The notes beneath the pieces are model-generated. The model was not told where the DNA came from, did no database searches, and saw only the letters and a list, made by a program, of their open reading frames with translations. 64,000 nt of DNA. Source: Brucella daejeonensis (GTDB lineage Bacteria; Pseudomonadota; Alphaproteobacteria; Rhizobiales; Rhizobiaceae). A program made the position numbers and the translations under genes. How positions within the stretch are numbered: the stretch's first letter is position 1; each line of letters opens with the position of its first letter. The stretch lies in the NCBI RefSeq assembly GCF_014199265.1, contig NZ_JACIJG010000001.1, positions 1 to 64,000 on the forward strand, in the 5' to 3' direction. This document shows, piece by piece, positions 54,649-62,505 of the stretch.

Positions 54649-56238
54649 ATGAGTTTGGTTAAAAAATTCGCCACGGTTGCGTCGGGCACGCTGATGAGCC
54701 GCATTTTCGGCTTCACGCGCGAGATGTTCATGGCGGCCGCGCTCGGCACCGGCCCGGTAGCGGACGCCTTCAACGCCGCCTTCCGTTTCCCGAACACGTT
54801 CCGCAGGCTTTTTGCCGAAGGCGCTTTCAATTCCGCCTTCGTGCCGCTTTTTGCCAAGGAAATCGAAAAGAACGGCCTGGATGGCGCGCGCCGTTTTTCC
54901 GAGGAAGTGTTCGGCGTGCTCTTCACCGTGCTCCTGTTCCTGACCATCGCGATGGAACTGTCGATGCCGTTTCTAGTGCGCACCGTCATCGCGCCGGGCT
55001 TTACCGGCGATGCGGTGAAATTCGACAATACAGTGCGGCTTGCCACCATCATGTTCCCTTATCTCGCCTGCATGTCGCTGGCAGCGATGATGGGCGGTAT
55101 GCTGAACTCGCTACACCGCTATTTCGCGGCGGCGGTCGCGCCGGTCTTCCTAAACATCATCCTGATCGGTGTTCTGGCCGTGGCCTGGTGGCGGGGTCAT
55201 GACGCGCTTGCCGTCGGCTATGGCCTCTCATGGGGCGTGATGGCCGCGGGCCTCGTGCAGCTTGCAATCGTCTGGATCGCGGTGCGTCATGCGGGCATCA
55301 GGATAGGCTTTCGCCGCCCGCGTCTCACTTCCGACGTCAAGCGGCTGCTCGTGCTGGCGCTTCCGGCCGCGATCACCGGCGGCATCACGCAGATCAATCT
55401 GCTGATCAACACCAATATCGCGTCCGGAATGGAAGGCGCGGTTTCCTCGCTTGTCTATGCCGACCGCATCTACCAGCTTCCGCTTGGCGTCGTCGGCATC
55501 GCGGTCGCGACCGTGCTCCTGCCGGAACTGTCGCGCGCGCTGCGCGGCGGACACATGAAGGAGGCCTCGAACCTCCAGAACCGCTCGGTCGAGTTCACGC
55601 TTTTTCTCACTCTGCCCGCCGCCGCCGCCCTGCTCGTCATGTCGGAGCCGATCGTGCGGCTTCTGTTCGAGCGTGGCAAGTTCAGCCCGGATTCCACGCT
55701 GGTCGTATCCGGCATTCTGGCGATCTACGGTCTTGGACTGCCTGCCTTCGTGCTGATCAAGGCGTTCATTCCGGGTTTCTTCGCCCGCGAGGACACCCGC
55801 ACACCGATGGTCTTCGCCGCCATTTCCGTCGTCGTGAACGTCTCGCTTGCCATCACGCTTTTCCCGCTTTTCGGCCCGGCGGGCATTGCCACCGCCGAAA
55901 TCGTCGCAGGCTGGGTCAATGCCGTCCTGCTTTTCGCAACACTGGTGAAGCGCGGCCATTGGGGCCAGGACATTCCGCTCCTGACCCGCATTCCGCGCCT
56001 CCTGTTCGCGGCCGGCGTCATGGCTTTCGGCATTCATTATGCCATCGGCTATTTCGCCTATGAGCTTTCGTCCGCCGCCCCCTTCGTGGTCCGGGCGGGC
56101 ACCGTGGCAGCGATGGTGGTCGTGGCCATGACCGTCTATTTCGGCCTCGCTTTCGGCCTTGGCGGCGCAAGCACCGCCATGATCCGGCGTAACGTCAGGC
56201 GCGGCGCGGCAAGGAAGAAGCCGGAAAGCGAATCATAA
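54649..56238 (+). CDS. murJ: Lipid II flippase MurJ
   Basis: A 529-aa inner-membrane MOP-superfamily protein with ~14 hydrophobic helices. It flips the peptidoglycan precursor lipid II. It begins SLVKKFATVASGTLMSRIFGFTRE after Met (family start), with FRFPNTFRRLFAEGAFNSAF typical of MurJ/MviN. ATG 54649 is the start; the ORF upstream overlaps glnD. glnD-murJ linkage is conserved in Rhizobiales. A repeat follows its stop. Confidence 0.95.
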   Translation: MSLVKKFATVASGTLMSRIFGFTREMFMAAALGTGPVADAFNAAFRFPNTFRRLFAEGAFNSAFVPLFAKEIEKNGLDGARRFSEEVFGVLFTVLLFLTIAMELSMPFLVRTVIAPGFTGDAVKFDNTVRLATIMFPYLACMSLAAMMGGMLNSLHRYFAAAVAPVFLNIILIGVLAVAWWRGHDALAVGYGLSWGVMAAGLVQLAIVWIAVRHAGIRIGFRRPRLTSDVKRLLVLALPAAITGGITQINLLINTNIASGMEGAVSSLVYADRIYQLPLGVVGIAVATVLLPELSRALRGGHMKEASNLQNRSVEFTLFLTLPAAAALLVMSEPIVRLLFERGKFSPDSTLVVSGILAIYGLGLPAFVLIKAFIPGFFAREDTRTPMVFAAISVVVNVSLAITLFPLFGPAGIATAEIVAGWVNAVLLFATLVKRGHWGQDIPLLTRIPRLLFAAGVMAFGIHYAIGYFAYELSSAAPFVVRAGTVAAMVVVAMTVYFGLAFGLGGASTAMIRRNVRRGAARKKPESES

Positions 56239-56341
56239 AGCATAATCCGACCGGAGTGAAACGAGGATCGATAAGATTATGCTTGAAATGGAAAGCGTTA
56301 GAGCACCGATCTGATTCAATCAGATCGAAACGCGTTCTAAT
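56239..56341. repeat. Intergenic repeat with palindrome GATCTGATTCAATCAGATC
   Basis: AAGCATAATC (56239-56248) pairs with GATTATGCTT (56275-56284). Further on GATCTGA-TTCAA-TCAGATC (56308-56326) is flanked by TTAGAGC and GCGTTCTAA. This is the type of mosaic repeat seen elsewhere in the window. It lies between murJ and trpS. Confidence 0.6.
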
Positions 56342-56436
56342 TCGCGCTTGAAAGGCGGATGCGTCTCTGCGAAAAGACCAGCGTTCAAAAAATCCCCGCT
56401 CTCCACCGGCGGGGCTAACTTTTTCAGGATAGAGTC

Positions 56437-57504
56437 ATGAGCACGTTCAAACCGCTTGTCTTCTCCGGTGTCCAGCCGACCGGAAATCTTCACCTCGGCA
56501 ACTATCTGGGTGCAATCAAGCGGTGGGTCGAGATCCAGCAGACCGAAGATTGCATCTATTGCGTCGTCGACATGCACGCCCTGACGGTTTCGCCCGATCC
56601 GGTCGAATTGCAGCAGTCGACCCGCGAGGTCACGGCGGCTTTCCTCGCCGCCGGAATCGACCCGAAGAAGAGCATCGTTTTCAACCAGAGCCGCGTCATG
56701 CAGCACGCCGAGCTCGCCTGGGTGTTCAACTGTGTCGCACGCATCGGCTGGATGAGCCGCATGACCCAGTTCAAGGACAAGGCGGGCAAGGACCGTGAAA
56801 ACGCCTCGCTCGGCCTATTCGCCTATCCGAGCCTGATGGCTGCCGACATCCTGCTTTATCGCGCCACCGCCGTACCGGTCGGCGAGGACCAGAAGCAGCA
56901 TCTGGAACTGACCCGCGACATCGCGCAGAAATTCAACAACGACTATTCCGACCGCATCGCTTCGCTCGGAATCGGCGTGGACATGAAGGTCGGGGACGAG
57001 CAGGTGTCGGGTTTCTTCCCGCTCACCGAACCGATGATTTCCGGTCCCGCCATGCGCATCATGTCGCTTCGCGACGGCACAAAGAAGATGTCGAAATCCG
57101 ACCCGTCGGACCTGTCGCGCATCAACCTGATCGACGACGAGGAGACGATCAACAAGAAGATTCGCAAGGCCAAGACGGATTCCGACGGCCTGCCTTCGGA
57201 AACCGGCGGACTGGAAGGCCGCCCGGAAGCCGACAATCTGGTCGGCATCTATGCAGCGCTTGCATCGAAATCCAGAGAAGACATCGTGGCCGAGTTCGGC
57301 GGGCGCCAGTTCTCCGAATTCAAGGCTTCGCTGGCCGATCTCGCTGTTGCACGCCTGTCGCCGATTACGCATGAAATGCGCCGTCTGGTCGCCGATCCGG
57401 CCTATATTGACGGCGTATTGCGCGATGGCGGCGAACAGGCAGGCGTGATCGCAGAGCAGACGATGCGCCAGGTGCGCGATATCGTCGGCTGGCTCCAGAA
57501 CTGA
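56437..57504 (+). CDS. trpS: Tryptophanyl-tRNA synthetase
   Basis: A 355-aa class I synthetase. The HIGH-like motif GNLHLGNY is at 16-23 and the KMSKS loop as KKMSKSD near residue 205. It charges tRNA-Trp. AGGATAG precedes the ATG. murJ-trpS order is common in Rhizobiales. Downstream a universal stress protein gene follows after ~120 bp. Confidence 0.97.
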   Translation: MSTFKPLVFSGVQPTGNLHLGNYLGAIKRWVEIQQTEDCIYCVVDMHALTVSPDPVELQQSTREVTAAFLAAGIDPKKSIVFNQSRVMQHAELAWVFNCVARIGWMSRMTQFKDKAGKDRENASLGLFAYPSLMAADILLYRATAVPVGEDQKQHLELTRDIAQKFNNDYSDRIASLGIGVDMKVGDEQVSGFFPLTEPMISGPAMRIMSLRDGTKKMSKSDPSDLSRINLIDDEETINKKIRKAKTDSDGLPSETGGLEGRPEADNLVGIYAALASKSREDIVAEFGGRQFSEFKASLADLAVARLSPITHEMRRLVADPAYIDGVLRDGGEQAGVIAEQTMRQVRDIVGWLQN

Positions 57505-57628
57505 TTTTCGTTCTTCCTCTCATGCGGGCGGCTGCAATTTTCGCGGTCGCCCGCTCCTTTTTGAAAATCGTGAGCCGGACACAAAATGTCAGCTTGCGGA
57601 CGGCCGGTCCCGATGGCAAATTGCGGCC

Positions 57629-58117
57629 ATGGTATCAAAACGACTTAGCCGGGAAGCCGGTCATCGCCGCAAGTTTCTTGCCGTCGTCGACGAAACGCCC
57701 GAATGCGGGCGTGCTGTCGCCTATGCCGCGCGCCGCGCGAAAAACACCGGCGGCTCGGTCATTTTTCTTTTCGTGATCGACGATTCCGACTTCCAGCAGA
57801 TTCTGGGTGTCGGGGAGATCATGCGCACGGAAGCGCAGGATCGTGCCCGGGCCGCGCTCGAAAAATTTGCCGCCATCGTGCGCGCGGAGCAGGGAATCGA
57901 GCCGGAAATCAGCATCCGCGAAGGCGAAACCGCCGACCAACTGCTTTCGCTGATCGAGGAAGATCAGGATATTGCCATCCTCGTCCTGGCCGCAGGCTCC
58001 GGCAAGGAAGGGCCCGGCCCGCTTGTGCAGTCGCTGGCAAGCCGCAGCCAGTTTCCGATTCCCGTCACGGTTATTCCGGCGGGCATGAGTGACGACGACA
58101 TTGATGCGGTGACCTGA
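57629..58117 (+). CDS. Universal stress protein (UspA family)
   Basis: A 162-aa USP: the first strand FLAVVDETPECGRAVAYAARRA, the acidic helix, and the G-x2-G-x9-GS-like end (VLAAGSGKEGPGPLVQSLASR, then FPIPVTVIPAG). The ATP-binding GSxxxxxxx loop looks imperfect, so nucleotide binding is uncertain. It lies between trpS and nfuA in the same orientation. The start at ATG 57629 has no strong ribosome site; the first ten residues are basic. Confidence 0.85.
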   Translation: MVSKRLSREAGHRRKFLAVVDETPECGRAVAYAARRAKNTGGSVIFLFVIDDSDFQQILGVGEIMRTEAQDRARAALEKFAAIVRAEQGIEPEISIREGETADQLLSLIEEDQDIAILVLAAGSGKEGPGPLVQSLASRSQFPIPVTVIPAGMSDDDIDAVT

Positions 58118-58227
58118 TCACCCTATATTGATGGTAACCGATAAGCATCCGAGCGCTACGGTACTTGTGGCCGTGCGCATATGCGCTTACGAAAATCGTT
58201 CCAGAATTTGAAAGCGGGACAACTGGC

Positions 58228-58800
58228 ATGTTCATCCAGACTGAAACCACGCCCAATCCGGCGACCCTGAAGTTTCTCCCCGGCAAGGTCGTGATGCCGG
58301 AAGGCACAGCCGACTTCCGCGATGTCGCAACCGCCGGAAACACGTCGCCGCTCGCCGCCAAGCTTTTCGCGGTTCCGGGCGTAACCGGCGTTTTCTTCGG
58401 CTATGATTTCATCACCGTCACCAAGGAAGACGGCGAATGGCAGCATCTGAAGCCCGCCATTCTCGGCACGATCATGGAACATTTCATGTCGGGCACGCCC
58501 GCCATGGCGGGCAATGCCAATGGCGATGCAGGCGCGGCCCACGGCGACGAGGAATTCTTCGATGCGGCCGACACGGAGATCGTCGAAACCATCAAGGAAC
58601 TGATCGAGACCCGCGTCCGCCCGGCCGTTGCGCAGGACGGCGGCGACATCACGTTCCGCGGTTTCGAAAACGGCACCGTTTTCCTGCACATGAAGGGCGC
58701 CTGCTCCGGCTGCCCGTCTTCGACGGCAACGCTGAAGCACGGCATCCAGAACCTGTTGCGTCATTTCGTGCCGGAAGTGCAGCAGGTCGAGCAAATCTGA
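58228..58800 (+). CDS. nfuA: Fe-S cluster carrier protein NfuA (NifU-type)
   Basis: A 190-aa Nfu protein. The N-terminal Nfu_N domain (FIQTETTPNPATLKFLPG) is followed, after a linker with Gly and Ala, by the NifU C-terminal domain with cluster ligands Cys159 and Cys162 (GACSGCPSS). It delivers [4Fe-4S] clusters, e.g. to the CysI, CysH, HemW and Nth enzymes of this window. ATG 58228 is the family start. A two-way terminator follows. Confidence 0.93.
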   Translation: MFIQTETTPNPATLKFLPGKVVMPEGTADFRDVATAGNTSPLAAKLFAVPGVTGVFFGYDFITVTKEDGEWQHLKPAILGTIMEHFMSGTPAMAGNANGDAGAAHGDEEFFDAADTEIVETIKELIETRVRPAVAQDGGDITFRGFENGTVFLHMKGACSGCPSSTATLKHGIQNLLRHFVPEVQQVEQI

Positions 58801-58850
58801 TCCGACTGGCCATTGTTACCAACATTACAGTTGCATTCTTCGTAATGCTA

Positions 58851-58876
58851 AAAAGGCCGCTTTGAGCGGCCTTTTT
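58851..58876. terminator. Bidirectional intrinsic terminator
   Basis: A perfect 10-bp stem AAAAGGCCGC/GCGGCCTTTT with loop TTTGA has U-tracts on both strands. It lies between nfuA and the converging L,D-transpeptidase gene. Confidence 0.85.
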
Positions 58877-58897
58877 CTTACCCGTCATCGCCCGGAT

Positions 58898-59518
58898 TTA
58901 CTGTTTCACGATGACCTTCGCACCTTTTTCGGTGCGGTTGTAAAGATCCATGATGTCCTGGTTCATCAGGCGGATGCAGCCGGAAGACATGGCCTTGCCG
59001 ATAGACCACCATTCCGGCGTTCCATGCAGGCGATAACCCGTATCGCCGCCCCTGTTGAACAGATAGAGCGCGCGCGCGCCGAGCGGGTTTTTCAGGCCCG
59101 GGTCCATCCCGTTGCGGTATTTCGCCAATTCCGGCTGACGCTTGATCATGGCCGAGGGCGGCGTCCAGGTCGGCCATTCACGCTTCATGGCGACACGGGC
59201 GTTGCCCGACCAGCCAAATCCCTCGCGCCCGACACCGATGCCATAACGCATCGCCTTGCCGTCCGGCATGATGAAATAAAGGAACTTGTTCCGCGTATCG
59301 ACGACAATCGTGCCGGGCTTCTCGTCGGTCTGGTACTTTACGATCTGCCTGCGATATTGCCCCGGTATCTTTGCGCTCGGAATGGCCGGCACGACATAGC
59401 CCGCATCGGTAACGGAAGAATAGGAAGCGGTGTAGAAGGTGCCGCCCATAGTCGAGCAGCCCGCAAGGGCACCCGCCAGAAAAAGAGCCGTCGTCAGTTT
59501 CAGAACGCGAGAATTCAT
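58898..59518 (-). CDS. L,D-transpeptidase lipoprotein (YkuD domain)
   Basis: A 206-aa lipoprotein with lipobox LAGC (Cys21) after a signal peptide. The YkuD catalytic domain has His165 (YRLHGTP) and the nucleophile Cys181 in SSGCIRL. It forms 3-3 crosslinks in peptidoglycan or, as in Brucella relatives, attaches outer-membrane proteins to it. ATG 59518 gives the correct signal peptide and has a G-rich ribosome site; the longer frame upstream lacks support. Confidence 0.93.
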   Translation of the reverse strand: MNSRVLKLTTALFLAGALAGCSTMGGTFYTASYSSVTDAGYVVPAIPSAKIPGQYRRQIVKYQTDEKPGTIVVDTRNKFLYFIMPDGKAMRYGIGVGREGFGWSGNARVAMKREWPTWTPPSAMIKRQPELAKYRNGMDPGLKNPLGARALYLFNRGGDTGYRLHGTPEWWSIGKAMSSGCIRLMNQDIMDLYNRTEKGAKVIVKQ

Positions 59519-59767
59519 GCATTCCCCCCCAGATTGGTTCATCTCGTCAATGGGACCACGATGGGCCGTCGATAAAAGCGAATCGCTTGTTCGCGCTGAA
59601 GATGCAGCAGTATTGTTAACCATGCGTTAACCGTAAATTGAAAATTCCTCAAACGGGCGCTTTTTTGCCATATTTTGCCTTATTTGCCCGCCAGTACATA
59701 CTTGTTTCTCGCCGATTCAGGCCGGTCTCCGGTTGTTTCGCTGGAAAACCGGGCACAAGATGCGCTC

Positions 59768-60274
59768 ATGCCAATAGTGATTCCCAACCAGACCCATCCG
59801 CTTTCCGACGGCAGGCAGTCGGAGAATGCCATGCTCGTACGACGCGGCGTGCAGCGTCTTTTTCTGGAAATGGGGCTTGCCACATTGCCGGAACTGTCGC
59901 TCGCTTCCGGCAGGCGCGCCGACCTGATCGCGGTCAGCCGCAAGGGCGAAATCTGGATCGTCGAGATAAAATCCTCGATCGAGGACTGGAAGGCGGATCA
60001 CAAATGGCCGGAATATCGTTCCTATTGCGACAGGCTGTTCTTTGCGACGCACCCGGCAGTCCCGCGCGAGATTTTCCCGGAGGAATGCGGCTTCATCCTG
60101 TCGGATGGCTATGGCGCGGAGATCCTGCGCGATGCGCCGGAGCACAAGCTTGCCGGAGCCACGCGCAAGGCGCTGATGCTGCGCTTTGCGCGCGCCGGCG
60201 CCGCGCGCCTCACCATGGCGGAGCTTGCCGGCCTCGATATGCCTGACGCCGGGCCGGGCGCCGAGATCGACTGA
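59768..60274 (+). CDS. mmcB: MmcB-family DNA repair protein
   Basis: A 168-aa MmcB-type protein with a PD-(D/E)XK-like core: GRRADLIAVS then IWIVEIKSSIEDW supplies Asp, Glu and Lys of the nuclease fold. The family is conserved in alphaproteobacteria and, in Caulobacter, is part of the SOS-independent damage response (family knowledge). ATG 59768 is preferred; ATG 59675 would add 31 residues. It converges with prrA, with 2 bp between stops. Confidence 0.8.
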   Translation: MPIVIPNQTHPLSDGRQSENAMLVRRGVQRLFLEMGLATLPELSLASGRRADLIAVSRKGEIWIVEIKSSIEDWKADHKWPEYRSYCDRLFFATHPAVPREIFPEECGFILSDGYGAEILRDAPEHKLAGATRKALMLRFARAGAARLTMAELAGLDMPDAGPGAEID

Positions 60275-60276
60275 AA

Positions 60277-60840
60277 TCAGCGCGGAGCGCGCTTGGCAAG
60301 GATTCGCTGCAAGGTGCGGCGATGCATGTTGAGGCGGCGGGCCGTCTCCGAAACATTACGCTCGCACATTTCGTAAACGCGCTGGATATGCTCCCAGCGA
60401 ACCCGGTCGGCGGACATCGGATTTTCCGGCGGGGCAACCTTTTCGCCCGGGCGACGGGTAAGCGCGGCAAAAACTTCGTCCGCGTCGGCGGGCTTCGACA
60501 GATAATCGATCGCGCCAAGCTTCACGGCATTCACGGCGGTTGCGATATTGCCGTAGCCGGTGAGGACGATGGCGCGTGTATCCGGGCGGCGCGAACGAAT
60601 GGCCTCGATAATATCGAGACCGTTTCCGTCACCCAACCGCATATCCACCACCGCATAAGCGGGCGCGGCAGCCTTGGCTGCGGCGATGCCTTCCTCAACC
60701 GATTCCGCGGTTGTCACCTGAAAACCCCGGCTTTCCATGGCGCGGGCAAGGCGCTGCAAAAAAGGTTTGTCGTCATCGACCAGAAGGAGGGTCGGATCAT
60801 TGCCTATGGCTTCGGGGTCTTCCTGCCTCAAATCGTCCAT
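60277..60840 (-). CDS. prrA: Redox response regulator PrrA/RegA/ActR
   Basis: A 187-aa response regulator. The phosphoacceptor is Asp66 (VVDMRLG) with acidic pocket Asp22-Asp23. A Fis-type helix-turn-helix lies at about 155-183 (ETARRLNMHRRTLQRIL). It is the regulator of the RegB/RegA-type global redox system that controls respiration genes under low oxygen, called PrrBA in Brucella. It is downstream of prrB on the same strand. Confidence 0.93.
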   Translation of the reverse strand: MDDLRQEDPEAIGNDPTLLLVDDDKPFLQRLARAMESRGFQVTTAESVEEGIAAAKAAAPAYAVVDMRLGDGNGLDIIEAIRSRRPDTRAIVLTGYGNIATAVNAVKLGAIDYLSKPADADEVFAALTRRPGEKVAPPENPMSADRVRWEHIQRVYEMCERNVSETARRLNMHRRTLQRILAKRAPR

Positions 60841-60992
60841 CGGTTTTTTTCCTGCCTGTCTTTTTGTTTCCTTATTGATGCCCCTGCGTCAAAAAGTCAA
60901 ATAGCCATTGAAACAATAAATCAATTCCAGCGACGGAAAGTTCCGGCCGTCGCCTCGCTTATCCCGGACCAATCGACTTTCTGGATCTGGTA

Positions 60993-62285
60993 TCATTCCT
61001 TGGTGAAGACCGTGCGCGGCCAGACGACCTTCACTTCCGCCCCCTGCCCCGGATTGTTGCGATTGCGGAAGGCGATCTGTGCGCCGGATCGCTCCAGAAG
61101 GGTCTTTGCAATGAAAAGCCCCAGCCCCAGTCCGCCACCATTGCGGGTGTTGTCGCGGCTTGTCATATAGGGCTCGCCGATGCGGTCGAGAACTTCCGGC
61201 TTGAACCCGTCGCCGTCGTCCTGAATGGTCACGCTTACATTGCCCTCGGTCCAGCCCCACGTAACACTGACATTGCCGCGCGCGAAATCGACAGCATTTT
61301 CCACCAGATTGCCAAGCCCGTAGAGCAGGCCCGGATTGCGACGGGTGACCGGTTCCGGCTTCGGCCCTTCCATCTTCTGCACATCGATGGCGATGCCGAA
61401 ATTGCGGTGCGGCGCGATCACCTCTTCGATGAGGGAAGAAAGCGGCAGGCGCGACATATGCTCTTCGTTTTCGGATGACAGGCTCGTCAGCCGTTGCAGG
61501 ATTTCACGGCAGCGCTGCGTCTGCGAGCGAAGCAACGCGATATCGTCCGCCAGACCGGCATCCTTGACGTGTGTACGCTGCATTTCCTTGACCACGAGCG
61601 CGATTGTGGCAAGCGGCGTGCCCAGTTCATGCGCGGCGGCGGCGGCAAGCCCGTCGAGCGCCGATAGATGCTGTTCACGCTGGAGAATCAATTCGGCCGC
61701 CGTCAGGGCGTCACCAAGCTGGCGCGCTTCCTCCGCAATGCGATAGGCATAGACGCCCGTAAAGCCGAGCGCCGAGATGATGGCGCACCAGATGCCGATC
61801 ACGAACAGGAAAGGCAGGTTCAGCCTTTCGCCGGGATACCAGGGCAGCGGATCGTATTGAAAGGCAAGCACGGTGGTACAAGCGACGACGAGCAGCGCGA
61901 GCACAAGCGTGTGCCGGGCGGAGAGCGATGTCGCCGAAATGATGACCGGGACGATCATCAGGACGATGAAGGGGTTTTGCAGCCCGCCGGTCAGATAGAG
62001 CAGTCCGGCCAGTTGCAATATATCGAAGGCGAGAACCAGGCTCGCCGCCGCCGGATTAAGCCGGTGATTGGTGGGGAAACGGAACGCCAGATAGAGGTTG
62101 AGCCAGGCCGAACAGGCAATCAGCGCAAGGCAGATGCCGACGGCAAAGGGAAATTGCAGATAGAGCGCGACGAACATCACCGCTGCCGTCTGCCCGGCTA
62201 TGGCGAGCCAGCGTACCCGCACCAGTGTCGTAAGGCGCGGACGCCGCGAAAGGTTGGAAGCGCGATTTTCGAATTCTGCCTGCAT
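60993..62285 (-). CDS. prrB: Redox sensor histidine kinase PrrB/RegB/ActS
   Basis: A 430-aa sensor with six N-terminal transmembrane helices (about 30-180; includes GGLQNPF, the ubiquinone-binding region of RegB-type sensors) and the H-box AAHELGTPL with phospho-His219. The ATPase has N-box NLVENAVDFA and GGGLGLGLFIAKTLL. The redox-sensitive Cys of RegB-type kinases follows the H-box area (CREILQRL). prrA lies 150 bp downstream, perhaps with its own promoter as well. Confidence 0.93.
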   Translation of the reverse strand: MQAEFENRASNLSRRPRLTTLVRVRWLAIAGQTAAVMFVALYLQFPFAVGICLALIACSAWLNLYLAFRFPTNHRLNPAAASLVLAFDILQLAGLLYLTGGLQNPFIVLMIVPVIISATSLSARHTLVLALLVVACTTVLAFQYDPLPWYPGERLNLPFLFVIGIWCAIISALGFTGVYAYRIAEEARQLGDALTAAELILQREQHLSALDGLAAAAAHELGTPLATIALVVKEMQRTHVKDAGLADDIALLRSQTQRCREILQRLTSLSSENEEHMSRLPLSSLIEEVIAPHRNFGIAIDVQKMEGPKPEPVTRRNPGLLYGLGNLVENAVDFARGNVSVTWGWTEGNVSVTIQDDGDGFKPEVLDRIGEPYMTSRDNTRNGGGLGLGLFIAKTLLERSGAQIAFRNRNNPGQGAEVKVVWPRTVFTKE

Positions 62286-62400
62286 GTTCCTCCCCTGTCT
62301 TGCTCCTTATGAAACAAGGCCGGACGAAAATGCAAGCAGAACTGCGTTATCCGGTCGCAGGTGCCGTGGTGGGACCTGTTGAGATTTTGGTTATGACGTG

Positions 62401-62502
62401 CCGAAAATGGTGCGCTTTGAGAACCGGAGCGGAATGTACTTTTGGGTACATGAGCACCGGAAGCGCAGAAGGGTGCCATTTGCAGGCCGTCAGAGCCGAA
62501 AT
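62401..62502. repeat. ~101-bp Bru-RS-like palindromic repeat, copy B
   Basis: The same order of blocks as copy A (25447-25547): CCGAAAATGG, CTTTGAGAACCGGAGCGGAA, core TGTACTTTTGGGTACA, TGAGCACCGGAAGCG, CCATTTGCAG. It ends 4 bp from the hrpB stop, between hrpB and prrB. Confidence 0.7.
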
Positions 62503-62505
62503 ATC

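Noticed and set aside
52263..55052. 929-aa open frame on the minus strand over glnD and murJ
   Set aside because: It is antisense to two clearly coding genes with intact motifs; long antisense frames are expected in high-GC DNA.
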